Notes under the pieces: generated by a model
Told to the model about the DNA's origin: nothing
Seen by the model: the letters and a program-made list of their open reading frames with translations, nothing else
Databases searched by the model: none
Position numbers and translations under genes: made by a program
Shown here: in pieces, positions 26,673-35,166 of the stretch
Numbering within the stretch: position 1 is the stretch's first letter
Layout: each line of letters starts with the position of its first letter
From: Natrarchaeobius chitinivorans
GTDB taxonomy: Archaea; Halobacteriota; Halobacteria; Halobacteriales; Natrialbaceae
Direction of reading: 5' to 3'
DNA: 64,000 bases
Assembly: GCF_003841505.1 (NCBI RefSeq)
Contig: NZ_REGA01000012.1
Coordinates: 62,001 to 126,000, forward strand

Positions 26673-27590
26673 TCACCGACTCGAGTCGCTCGCCGGATCG
26701 CCGCCGATCCGGGTAATCTCGCCCTCGAGGTCGATCGTCTCGAGCGCGAGTTCGATGGTGGTTCCGATCCCGATCCGTTCGTCCCGGAACGTGAGTCCCG
26801 TCTCCGACTCGACCGTCTGCAGCGTGACGGAAAGCGTCACGTCCTCGTGTCGCGGATGCTCGCGCTCGTGGACGGTTCCGTCGTCGCTCTCGAGGACGAC
26901 CGTCGCCGGCTTCCGCTCGATCGCCTCGACCGTGGCGATCGTCTCACCGCGCACCGTCTCGGTCATCCCGACCTCGAGTCCCTCGGCGACGGCGGGAGAG
27001 ACGCCTCGTGCCTCGAGTTCGACGGTGGTCGTCCTCGCGTCGAGCGGGAGCGTCGGTTCGGCTCCGACGTCGGTGATCGCCCCCGAAACCGCGTACGCGC
27101 CGAAGTCGAGACGCAGTTCGCGACCGAGTCTGAGCGGAACGTCCGCGAAGCGTTCCGTCGATCGGCCTCGATCGTTCGCTATCGTCACGCCGTCGAGTTC
27201 CACCTCGATCGTTACGCGCGGGTGGTCCGTGACGGGTGTGGCGTAGACGTCCGTCACCGTGATCTCTTCGTCGGCGTCCTCGAGCGCGGCGACGTCGCCC
27301 GCCTCGAGGCGATCCACGACGTACGCCGGCTGCTCGCCGAGGTCGACAGTCGCGTATCTGGTCTCGAACTGCGGGCCGTCGTTCGAGACGACCGCGACGC
27401 CGGCGAACAGCACGACGAGCACCAATCCGACGGCGAGTGCACCGACGGCACCGAGGTTCGTTCCCGCGCCATCGCCGCCCGAGACGACTGCGATTCCCGC
27501 GGCCGCGACGGAAGCAACCAGGACGATCGCGATCGCATCGATGACGTTGACGGTCCCGAAGAGGTCGCCGTTCTCGTTTATCACCGACAT
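26673..27590 (-). CDS. DUF4330-type membrane-anchored protein
   Basis: The product is 305 aa. It opens with INENGDLFGTVNVIDAIAIV, the DUF4330 pattern, with two N-terminal membrane segments (about 17-37 and 45-68). A large extracytoplasmic beta-rich domain follows, containing two similar halves that begin near ITVTDVYATPV and ETIATVEAIERKPA. It heads a three-gene operon with an unrecognised membrane protein and VanZ. The role is unknown; DUF4330 members sit near envelope genes. Confidence 0.8.
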   Translation of the reverse strand: MSVINENGDLFGTVNVIDAIAIVLVASVAAAGIAVVSGGDGAGTNLGAVGALAVGLVLVVLFAGVAVVSNDGPQFETRYATVDLGEQPAYVVDRLEAGDVAALEDADEEITVTDVYATPVTDHPRVTIEVELDGVTIANDRGRSTERFADVPLRLGRELRLDFGAYAVSGAITDVGAEPTLPLDARTTTVELEARGVSPAVAEGLEVGMTETVRGETIATVEAIERKPATVVLESDDGTVHEREHPRHEDVTLSVTLQTVESETGLTFRDERIGIGTTIELALETIDLEGEITRIGGDPASDSSR

Positions 27591-28048
27591 GGCTCACCCC
27601 GCCGGTGATCCGTCCGTCGTCCGCCAGGAAAGCGCTGGTTACAGTCTCGCTGTTCGGGCTCTCGCCGTTCGGTTCGCAGGATTTGCGCGTTCTGGATACC
27701 GGCTGGTCGTGGTCGACTGGTAGCGACCCTCGCCCCGTTCGACGAGGCGATGAGAGCCGATGGTGACCGCGGGAACGCGGGATTTCGAGTCGCAACGACG
27801 ACGCTGTGCATAGCCCCTTGCACCATACTCGCCACCAAATAGCTTACCCGATAGTCCGTGATTTCGACGAATCGTGACCTGACCGACGCGATACTGTTAC
27901 CGGTCGTGGACACCGAAAACGGCACACACTGCGAGTGGGGTCGTCAACGTCGGAGTGCCACAACCAATGTCGGTACGGATTCAGCGGAGAAGCGGAAAAT
28001 CGAAATCGCGAATACGGCGGTTGAACGTGAACGGAGATGTCGTGCAGT
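27591..28048. other. 458-bp gap between the DUF4330 operon and the Q/N-rich gene
   Basis: No credible gene is seen. Its left end must hold the promoter of the DUF4330 operon (minus strand), and ACCAAATAGCTTACCC near 27835 is AT-richer. The right end is the 3' flank of the Gln/Asn-rich protein gene. Confidence 0.4.
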
Positions 28049-29566
28049 TTACGATGCGGCCCAGACGTTCGTCGAGGAGACGGACGCGAACTGGACGTTC
28101 TCGTTCTCCTGCATGCTCACCTGAGCTGCGCTCGCGGTGTCACCGTCTTCGGCGATCGCGACCGCGCCCTGCTGCTCGAGGACGTTCTCCTGCGTGATGA
28201 ACTGGCTCTGGGCGATCTGCGAGGTGGCGTACTGCTCACCGTCGTGGGTCTGGATCGCGTTGCCAGCGTAGTCGAAGGCGACGCCCGGAGCGTCTTCGAC
28301 GTCTTCGCCGCCGAGGATTACGCTCGAGGTCTCGCTGTGGACGACACCTTCGTGGACGTAGCCGGGTGCGGCGTAGACGTTCATGGCGTCGGCGTAGCCG
28401 ACCTGTGCGTTGATGTTTTGCTGCGTGGCCAGCTGGACGGCGGTGGCGTCGCTACCGTTGGTGGCGATCGCCATCGCGGTGTTCTGGAGGTTGACGTTCA
28501 TCTGTTCGGCGCGCTGATCTTGCTCGACGGCGGACGTCGCGGATTGGACCTTGTCGCCTTTCTTGTGGTGGTCGTCTTCCTTGTCGTCGTAGAGCTTCTC
28601 GACGTCCTGTTCGATGTCGACGACCGAACTCTCCCCGGAGGTTGCGACGTGCATGCCGGCGAGGGAGCTGATGACGTTTTCGGCGTCCGCAGCGCCGATC
28701 TGCTGGTTGAGGTTGGTCTGTTCGGTGATCTGGATGGCCGTTGCGGAGCTGCCTTCACCGACGGAGATCGCGACGGCACCGTCTTGCTGGTTGATGTTCG
28801 TCTGTTCGACCGACTGCCCCTGCGCGACGGACGCGCTCGCGGACTGGTCTTCGAACTCGCCGTCGCCGACGTAGACGTTGGTCGCGTTCGCAACGCCTTG
28901 CTGGAGGTTCTGGTTCGACTGCTGGGACTGCTGGAGCGCGATCGCTTCGCTTCCGTCTTCCGCGATCGCGAACGCGGTGTTCTGTTCGTTGTAGTTCAGC
29001 TGCCCGACTTCCTGGGCCTGGGTCACTTCGGCGGTTGCAGCCTGGTCGGGGTCGACCTCTCCTTTGTCGCCTTTCTTGTCGGCGACGCCCCAGCCGTCGA
29101 AGTGCTTTCCGTCGCCGTTACCGATAACGACGTTGACGGTGCCGACGTTTTCGAACTGGGTCGACTGTTCGTTGACCGCAGACGCCTGCGCGATCTGATC
29201 GTTACTGTTGTACTGGGTCGCCTCCTGGATCGCGTTGGCCTCGCCACCGTCGATCGAGATCGAGGTCGCGTTCGCCTGCTGGTTGATGTTAACCTGTTCG
29301 ACGTCCTGATACTGCGTGACTTCGGCATCCGCGATCTGATCACCGGCCTCGAGTTCCTCGATGTACTCCTCGAGGGTCTGATCGCCGAGATCAGCGCCGA
29401 AAACCAGATACAGTTCTTCGCCATTATCGAGCGCGTGGACCGCGCCATTCGAAGTGTCGTCGCCCGCAGCGGCCATCGGAGCTCCGACAGCCAGCATCGA
29501 TAAGGCGACGATACACGCCATAAGAGCCGTCGTACACTGTGAACGTGTCGTCGTCGTGGTAGTCAT
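28049..29566 (-). CDS. Secreted Gln/Asn-rich repeat protein, curlin-like (putative amyloid or beta-solenoid)
   Basis: The product is 505 aa. A signal peptide (residues 1-35, ending GAPMAAAGDD) is followed by five copies of a 55-60-residue unit at about 79-130, 177-231, 240-297, 341-397 and 445-501. Each reads roughly V-x-Q-x-Q-x-V-x-Q-x-N-x-N-x-Q-x-x-A-x-A-I-x-x-x-G-x-x-A-x-A-x-Q-x-x-x-Q-x-N-x-x-x-Q. Alternating Q/N and small hydrophobic residues predict stacked short strands, as in curlin. Acidic linkers (for example about 318-340, KLYDDKEDDHHKKGDK) separate units. There is no membrane anchor. ATG 29566 is chosen because the signal peptide follows directly; ATGs at 29605 and 29629 would add an unlikely basic lead. 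Two smaller relatives lie divergently at 30474 and 31254. Confidence 0.75.
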   Translation of the reverse strand: MTTTTTTRSQCTTALMACIVALSMLAVGAPMAAAGDDTSNGAVHALDNGEELYLVFGADLGDQTLEEYIEELEAGDQIADAEVTQYQDVEQVNINQQANATSISIDGGEANAIQEATQYNSNDQIAQASAVNEQSTQFENVGTVNVVIGNGDGKHFDGWGVADKKGDKGEVDPDQAATAEVTQAQEVGQLNYNEQNTAFAIAEDGSEAIALQQSQQSNQNLQQGVANATNVYVGDGEFEDQSASASVAQGQSVEQTNINQQDGAVAISVGEGSSATAIQITEQTNLNQQIGAADAENVISSLAGMHVATSGESSVVDIEQDVEKLYDDKEDDHHKKGDKVQSATSAVEQDQRAEQMNVNLQNTAMAIATNGSDATAVQLATQQNINAQVGYADAMNVYAAPGYVHEGVVHSETSSVILGGEDVEDAPGVAFDYAGNAIQTHDGEQYATSQIAQSQFITQENVLEQQGAVAIAEDGDTASAAQVSMQENENVQFASVSSTNVWAAS

Positions 29567-29636
29567 GATTCGTTTGACTTGAGCCGTGAGAGTCTTTTGT
29601 TTCTGCATCTCCACGGCGCAAACCTTCATATCCGGA

Positions 29637-29658
29637 TGACAGACTTTGTTATCTGTCA
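29637..29658. promoter_or_regulatory. Perfect inverted repeat upstream of the Q/N-rich gene
   Basis: TGACAGA (29637-29643) and TCTGTCA (29652-29658) form a perfect 7-bp inverted repeat with an 8-bp AT-rich spacer, 71 bases before the ATG at 29566. The layout suits a dimeric regulator binding near the promoter. No regulator is identified. Confidence 0.4.
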
Positions 29659-30447
29659 GTTGAATCGCGTCCGAAACGGCCTACCGTATCGAAGCGAACT
29701 ACTTATCGAGAGAAACCACGCCCTTCACGGCGGTAGCTGATGCGAACTGTCGTGACGAATCCCCGTCACAGCTGTGGCCTGCCCCGGTTGTTCGATACCG
29801 ACCTACGGCAATCCATACGAGGTCACTCAGAGTGGTTATCGTTGTCAGCCGAAAATCCCGAGGCCCGGCCGTCGGCGTCGTATCTCGACCCGTCGCACGA
29901 AAACCCTACTTTCCGGCGATCCCCAGTCCACGAGACGCGTTCGACGCGTCGAAGCGTCGGAGACGAACGAGTGATGTGGACTGTCGTACCGATCTACCGG
30001 TGAGACTGTGATCCGTTCGCGGCCACACCGGAAATGACGGGGGTAGGCCCTACGAGACAACAGCGAACCTGTAACTCTCGTTTGCAGACTGTTTCGGCGG
30101 TCAAACCTGACGGTTACTGGAAATCAGATCGCGAAACGATGGCAATAGCCTTTCCGTAAGTGAGACAGATCGCAGTTTCACAATTTTGATGTGACCGAGA
30201 CGACACAACGAATCGCGGTAGGACACTCACGTTTGCCAACCGTTTCACGTTCGACTATCTACGGTTTCAGCGCTTCTAACCCTATTATTCGCCACGAAAC
30301 CGTTGTTCGGATTCAAGAGGCAGTCCGTCCCCAGTGTCACCTGGGCAACGCGTCACATCGGGGCATATCTGGGTGGTTTCGGCGTTCGATCCGGTACGAA
30401 CGATCGAGCCAGGAAATCACCCTGCTCCGTTTCGGTGATGCGTTCCT
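29659..30447. other. About 790 bp between the divergent Q/N-rich genes
   Basis: Several short open frames exist but none has convincing codon bias. The right part (about 30300-30370) repeats words found before 31254 (GTTCGGATTcAA..., CCTGGGCAACGCGTCAC), which shows that the upstream region was duplicated with the small genes. Confidence 0.4.
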
Positions 30448-30454
30448 TATAAAC
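30448..30454 (+). promoter_or_regulatory. TATA box of the first small Q/N-rich gene
   Basis: TTATAAA lies 20-26 bases before ATG 30474, suggesting a leaderless transcript. Confidence 0.55.
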
Positions 30455-30473
30455 GTCAAATGATAGATTCACT

Positions 30474-30908
30474 ATGAAGCGCACACTCGCAATTACACTG
30501 ACGGTAGCGATGATCGGCAGCCTCGCGGTAATGGGGCTCGCTGGAACGGCAGCGGCAGGAGAGTACCCGAAGGACAACGGCGTCGATCCGGTTATCGTCG
30601 AAGACGACGGCGTAACGGTCAATCAGGAAGCGTTCGCGGGCGTGATCCAGGGCCAGAACGTTGAACAGTCGAACGTTGGCGTGCAATCCGCAACACAGAG
30701 CGCCAGCCAGGATGCAACCGGTATCGACGGTGACGCCAACGTCAACGTGAACGTCAACGTCGACGACGGTGACAACGGCGCTAGCACGAACGTCGAAGTC
30801 GGCACCACCGGAGACCAGTCGATCAGCCAGAGCATCAGCCAGAGCCAGAGCCAGTCCAACGTGAACAACCAGGTCGGTGGAGCGATTGCGGCCAACGTTC
30901 TCGGATAA
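30474..30908 (+). CDS. Small secreted Gln/Asn-rich protein 1
   Basis: The product is 144 aa. The signal peptide is MKRTLAITLTVAMIGSLAVM followed by GLAGTAAAG, with cleavage near residue 28. The mature part has EYPKDNG, then VIQGQNVEQSNVGVQSATQ, DATGIDGDANVNVNVNVDD and QSISQSISQSQSQSNVNNQ, ending AANVLG. Q/N and V alternate strictly over long stretches, predicting exposed beta strands. The pattern matches the repeat unit of the 505-aa protein at 28049. It is almost identical over the first 35 residues to the next gene. Structural role in a fibre or matrix is inference. Confidence 0.75.
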   Translation: MKRTLAITLTVAMIGSLAVMGLAGTAAAGEYPKDNGVDPVIVEDDGVTVNQEAFAGVIQGQNVEQSNVGVQSATQSASQDATGIDGDANVNVNVNVDDGDNGASTNVEVGTTGDQSISQSISQSQSQSNVNNQVGGAIAANVLG

Positions 30909-30935
30909 CGTCCCTACTCGAGCACTCGATCTGTA

Positions 30936-30945
30936 CCCTTTTTTG
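30936..30945 (+). terminator. Poly-T terminator
   Basis: A CCCTTTTTTG run about 30 bases after the stop at 30908 fits an archaeal U-rich termination signal. Confidence 0.5.
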
Positions 30946-31253
30946 AACGCGAGCGCGATCGATAAAGCGCGATAGTCGTTGATATCGGCCCGATGGTCGT
31001 TGATATCGTTCGAGTGACGGTCAACTGTACGAGGACATATCCAGCAGTAGGACACTCACTCGAGAAAACGATCAGAATTACGGACCGTTTCGTGGGGCCT
31101 CAGTCCAGAATTAGCCTCGTAACTGTGGTCCGGATTAATACCATCCCCTGTAATGACTCTCTCCCGGGCAACGGGTCACGATGCGGGGACTGGTAGCGTC
31201 TACCTGCGAAGAGCCGCCGCTCTGCGACACCCCGTGTTGCCCGTAGATCAACA

Positions 31254-31718
31254 ATGAAACGTGCACTCGCGATCACACTGACGGTAGCGATGATCGGCAG
31301 CCTCGCAGTTGTAGGGCTCGCCGGAACGGCAGCGGCTGGAGAGTATCCGAAAGACAAGAACGGGGACGTCGATCCGATCGTCGTCGAAGAAGGACCGACG
31401 ATCACGCAGACGTCCTCCGCGGAAGTCGTCCAGGGACAGGACGTAACGCAGCAGAACGTCGGTGAACAGACCGCCGTGCAGGAAGCCGACCAGGATGCGA
31501 CGGGTATCGACGGTGACGCTAACGTCAACGTGAACGTCAACGTCGGCGACGACACCGACGACAACAACGACAACAACAACCCGGACAGTGACAGCGTGAG
31601 CGTCGACGTCGGCACCACTGGCGATCAGTCGATCGAACAGAACATCGTCCAGGAACAGACCCAGGTGAACGAGAACAACCAGATCGGCGGCGCTGAGGCC
31701 TTCAACTTCATCGGATAG
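31254..31718 (+). CDS. Small secreted Gln/Asn-rich protein 2
   Basis: The product is 154 aa, a tandem paralogue of the protein at 30474. The signal peptide and EYPKD start are nearly identical. VVQGQDVTQQNVGEQTAVQ, DATGIDGDANVNVNVNVGD and QSIEQNIVQEQTQVNENNQ follow, ending EAFNFIG. An Asp/Asn insert (TDDNNDNNNPDSD) in the middle and more acidic residues distinguish it. The matching 5' nucleotides (CACTGACGGTAGCGATGATCGGCAG) show recent duplication or gene conversion. Probably secreted by Sec; no anchor is present. Confidence 0.75.
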   Translation: MKRALAITLTVAMIGSLAVVGLAGTAAAGEYPKDKNGDVDPIVVEEGPTITQTSSAEVVQGQDVTQQNVGEQTAVQEADQDATGIDGDANVNVNVNVGDDTDDNNDNNNPDSDSVSVDVGTTGDQSIEQNIVQEQTQVNENNQIGGAEAFNFIG

Positions 31719-31756
31719 GTAAACCGGTGACAACCCCGTTCGCACCGAACTCTCTC

Positions 31757-31765
31757 GGTTTTTTG
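31757..31765 (+). terminator. Poly-T terminator
   Basis: GGTTTTTTG about 40 bases after the stop at 31718 fits an archaeal terminator, parallel to the one after the first small gene. Confidence 0.5.
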
Positions 31766-32349
31766 TGACTTCGACCACTCGGAACAGCCCGTTTATTTTT
31801 CCGATGGAGACGAACGGTCCCTGCGAGAGTAACCTACGGAGAAGACGTGGCGGCGAGCGGAAAGACGTGGTGGCGAGCGAATCGACTCGAGAGCCTGGCA
31901 GAAAAGAGGATAACCGCATTAGCGAGCCGGTCGAGCGCCACAACCCGGAGATCGGTTCTCCAGCGGTCGTGACGCATCGAGGGCGATCGGAACGTCGCAG
32001 GTGACGGGTTCCACCACACACCCTGAACGTATCGAGCCGATCTCGAGTTCCGTGTTCGAACGAGTGGCGGGACGTGCGGTTCACCTCGGCTCACTTCTTC
32101 GAGCGGGTCCGGTGGCGACGGGTCGCTTAGGCACCGACTGTCGAACGGAAGGAGGTCGTTACGCACGAGCAGGTGGGAAGAAAGCCGTCCGTTCGGGGGT
32201 CGGAAAAGGCCCCTAAATCGACCGAAGCCGACACTCCTATGTACCGTCCAGTCGAACTTAGATGTGATAGCATCTAGCACAAGTTGGGCTAGCAAAAAAC
32301 CTATCCGATCACGTATCGGAGTGACTGACATCCCCGTTCAACCCGAATC
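31766..32349. other. Non-coding stretch before cdc48
   Basis: No credible gene is seen in about 580 bases. A short imperfect duplication (GACGTGGCGGCGAGCGGAAA / GACGTGGTGGCGAGCGAA) lies at about 31843-31880. GCTAGCAAAAAACCTATCC near 32292 and the palindrome TCCGATCACGTATCGGA near 32304 may be part of the cdc48 promoter. Confidence 0.4.
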
Positions 32350-34578
32350 ATGAACGAAGTTCAACTGGAGGTTGCCAAGGCGTACCCGAACGACTCGGGT
32401 CGCGGTATCGCCCGACTCGACCCGGACACACTGTTGCATCTGAAGCTGAGTCCGGGCGATATCATCGAAATCGAAGGCGCAGACACGACTGCGGCGAAAG
32501 TGTGGCGTGCGGATCGCCAGGACTGGAACACGGACACCGTCCGAATCGACGGTTTCACCCGACAGAACGCCGACGTGGGGATCGGCGAGCGGGTGACGAT
32601 CCGGAAGGCGGAAGCGACCAAAGCGGATTCGCTCGTCCTCGCACCCCCGGAGGAGGCGTCGGTCCAGTTCGGTTCCGACGCGGCGGGAATGGTGAAACGC
32701 CAGATCCTCAAACGACCGGTCGTCGGTCGCGACATCGTCCCCGTGATGAGTTCGACGAACCACCCGTTCATGCGCTCGCCAGGGCAGGCGATCCCCTTGA
32801 TCGCCGTCGAGACCGAACCCGAGGGGGTCGTCCTCATCACCGAGGACACCGACGTCGAACTTCGCGAAGAGCCGATCTCCGGCTTCGAGAAGACCGGAGG
32901 CGGGATCACCTACGAGGACATCGGCGGCCTACAGAGTGAGATTCAACGGGTTCGGGAGATGGTCGAACTCCCGATGAAACACCCGCAGATCTTCAAAAAG
33001 CTCGGGATCGAACCGCCCCAAGGCGTCTTGCTCCACGGACCGCCGGGTACCGGCAAGACGCTGCTTGCGAAGGCCGTCGCCAATGAGACCTCCGCCAGTT
33101 TCTTCTCTATCGCCGGCCCGGAGATAATCTCGAAGTACTACGGCGAGTCCGAACAACAGCTCAGAGAGATATTCGAAGACGCGAGCGAGGAGTCGCCCGC
33201 GATCATCTTCATCGACGAACTCGACTCCATCGCACCCAAACGCGAGGACGTCACCGGCGAGGTCGAACGCCGCGTCGTCGCCCAGTTGCTGACGATGATG
33301 GACGGCTTAGAGGCCCGCGGGCAGGTGATCGTCATCGCTGCGACGAACCGCGTCGACAGCGTCGATCCAGCGCTTCGCCGACCCGGCCGATTCGACCGCG
33401 AGATCGAGATCGGCGTCCCGGACGAAACCGGTCGCGAGGAGATTCTGCAGATTCACACCCGCGGGATGCCGCTGTCGGATGACGTCAACCTCCCCCACCT
33501 CGCGGACGAAACCCACGGCTTCGTCGGTGCGGACATCGAATCGCTGACCAAGGAGGCGGCGATGAAGGCGCTTCGCCGGTACCTCCCGGAGATCGATCTC
33601 GACGAGGAGGACATCCCGCCGAGTTTGATCGACCGGATGATCGTCAAACGCGAGGACTTCCGCGGCGCGTTGAACGAGGTCGAGCCCTCGGCGATGCGGG
33701 AAGTGCTCGTCGAGTTGCCGAAGATATCCTGGGACGACGTCGGCGGACTCCACGAGGCCAAAGACCAGGTCAAAGAGTCCGTCGAGTGGCCGCTGAACAA
33801 CTCCGAACGGTTCGATCGACTCGGCATCGATCCGCCGGCCGGGGTCTTGCTGTACGGTCCACCCGGCACCGGAAAGACGCTGATGGCGAAAGCCGTCGCC
33901 AACGAGACCAACGCGAACTTCATCTCCGTCCGGGGCCCGCAGTTGCTCTCGAAGTGGGTCGGCGAGAGCGAGAAGGCGATTCGACAGACCTTCCGCAAAG
34001 CCCGACAGGTCTCGCCGACGGTGATCTTCTTCGACGAACTCGACGCCCTCGCACCAGGCAGGGGCGGCGAAGTCGGCTCGAACGTCTCCGAGCGGGTCGT
34101 CAACCAGCTCCTGACCGAACTCGACGGACTCGAGGAGATGGAGAACGTGATGGTGATCGGTGCGACCAACCGGCCGGATATGATCGATCCCGCGCTCTTG
34201 CGCTCGGGTCGATTCGACCGGCTCGTCATGATCGGCCAGCCGGACGTCGACGGTCGGGAACGCATTCTCGACATTCACACGCAGGAGATGCCGCTCGCGG
34301 CCGACGTTACGCTTCGCGAGGTCGCCGAAATCACCGACGGCTACGTCGGCAGCGATCTCGAGTCGATCGCTCGAGAGGCGGCGATCGAAGCGCTGCGCGA
34401 GGACCACGACGCCGACGTCGTCGAGATGCGCCACTTCCGCCAGGCGATGGAGAACGTCAGGCCGACGATCACCGACGACATCCTCGACTACTACGAACAG
34501 ATCGAAGAGGAGTTCAAAGGCGGCTCGAGCGGACCGGACCCGACCGGCCGGCGTGGCAGCCGAATCGGCTTCCAGTAA
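32350..34578 (+). CDS. cdc48: Cdc48/VAT AAA+ ATPase
   Basis: The product is 742 aa. The N-domain (1-180) opens with [21 protein letters not shown]1 has Walker A GPPGTGKT at 231-238 and Walker [10 protein letters not shown] near 284. D2 has Walker A at 503-510 and [15 protein letters not shown] near 558. Arg fingers lie in [11 protein letters not shown] and [10 protein letters not shown]. This hexameric unfoldase feeds substrates to the archaeal proteasome and remodels complexes. Length and order match the family. It is transcribed alone with a stem plus T-run after it. Confidence 0.97.
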   Translation: MNEVQLEVAKAYPNDSGRGIARLDPDTLLHLKLSPGDIIEIEGADTTAAKVWRADRQDWNTDTVRIDGFTRQNADVGIGERVTIRKAEATKADSLVLAPPEEASVQFGSDAAGMVKRQILKRPVVGRDIVPVMSSTNHPFMRSPGQAIPLIAVETEPEGVVLITEDTDVELREEPISGFEKTGGGITYEDIGGLQSEIQRVREMVELPMKHPQIFKKLGIEPPQGVLLHGPPGTGKTLLAKAVANETSASFFSIAGPEIISKYYGESEQQLREIFEDASEESPAIIFIDELDSIAPKREDVTGEVERRVVAQLLTMMDGLEARGQVIVIAATNRVDSVDPALRRPGRFDREIEIGVPDETGREEILQIHTRGMPLSDDVNLPHLADETHGFVGADIESLTKEAAMKALRRYLPEIDLDEEDIPPSLIDRMIVKREDFRGALNEVEPSAMREVLVELPKISWDDVGGLHEAKDQVKESVEWPLNNSERFDRLGIDPPAGVLLYGPPGTGKTLMAKAVANETNANFISVRGPQLLSKWVGESEKAIRQTFRKARQVSPTVIFFDELDALAPGRGGEVGSNVSERVVNQLLTELDGLEEMENVMVIGATNRPDMIDPALLRSGRFDRLVMIGQPDVDGRERILDIHTQEMPLAADVTLREVAEITDGYVGSDLESIAREAAIEALREDHDADVVEMRHFRQAMENVRPTITDDILDYYEQIEEEFKGGSSGPDPTGRRGSRIGFQ

Positions 34579-34600
34579 CGACCGATTACTGGACGATAAA

Positions 34601-34638
34601 ACCCCGAATTTCGGGTACGACTGGCGCGACTCGTTTTT
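34601..34638 (+). terminator. Stem plus T-run after cdc48
   Basis: CCCGAATTTCGGG can fold into a short stem and is followed after 20 bases by CGTTTTTG, just before the palindromic element at 34642. Confidence 0.45.
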
Positions 34639-34641
34639 GTG

Positions 34642-34723
34642 ATACGGTTTACTGTCCGTCAGTGCCGGCGCACCCACGATCCGGGCGGCGGGTGCGCCGA
34701 TACACAGGTACAGTAATCCGTAT
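34642..34723. repeat. Dispersed palindromic element, full copy
   Basis: Outer arms ATACGGTTTACTGTCC and GGTACAGTAATCCGTAT pair with one or two mismatches. Inner arms GGCGCACCC / GGGTGCGCC pair perfectly around a GC-rich loop. The 82-bp unit is one of four close full copies (also 50383, 56102 and 59701) plus a divergent copy and solo halves. Confidence 0.85.
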
Positions 34724-34857
34724 GAGTTCGGGTACCCACCAGACCGATTCTACGGTGCGGTCGGATTAGAACGCCCGTACTCGAGTGAATCTGTTACAAG
34801 CGTTCGAAACGTTCGCGTCGGTATATGTCTATCTGCGTCCGATCAGGGGGGTATCAG

Positions 34858-35139
34858 ATGTCGGATTCCTCGACGGCACGCGACCGACCGAACTCCACGG
34901 TAAGCGACCCCAAAACGGAGGGCGAGTCCGGAACCGAGCGAAAGACGTTAGAGCGCGTCGTTCCCCCGCTTGCGGAGCCGATCCGCCGGGCCGGCTTCTG
35001 GACCGCTATCGTGATCCCGTTTCTGTACGTTCCCGTGTTGGCGAACGGACTGACCACCTGGCTCGAGTCGAGTTTGTTCCTCTGTCTGTTGGTGATAAAC
35101 GTCCTGGCGCTGTACGTGGGGCACGCGTATCGGCGGTGA
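34858..35139 (+). CDS. Small haloarchaeal membrane protein with two membrane segments
   Basis: The product is 93 aa. A polar, acidic N-terminus (about 40 residues, MSDSSTARDRPNS onward) precedes two hydrophobic helices (about 47-65 and 70-87) and a short basic end. ATG 34858 is preferred over ATG 34825 because GGTATATGTCTAT (about 34821-34832) looks like the TATA box. No family is recognised. Confidence 0.65.
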   Translation: MSDSSTARDRPNSTVSDPKTEGESGTERKTLERVVPPLAEPIRRAGFWTAIVIPFLYVPVLANGLTTWLESSLFLCLLVINVLALYVGHAYRR

Positions 35140-35166
35140 ATCCGGCTCTAGTCTAGGGGGTTGCGT

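Noticed and set aside
25806-27608. A 600-codon plus-strand frame opposite the DUF4330 operon
   Set aside because: Its composition is Arg/Asp shadow-like, and the minus strand holds recognised families with operon spacing.
28037-29503. A 488-codon plus-strand frame opposite the Q/N-rich gene
   Set aside because: It is a mirror of the repeat DNA without start signals; the minus strand has a signal peptide and consistent repeats.
31834-32331. A 165-aa minus-strand gene before cdc48
   Set aside because: It is low in acidic residues, lacks motifs and covers likely promoter DNA of cdc48.
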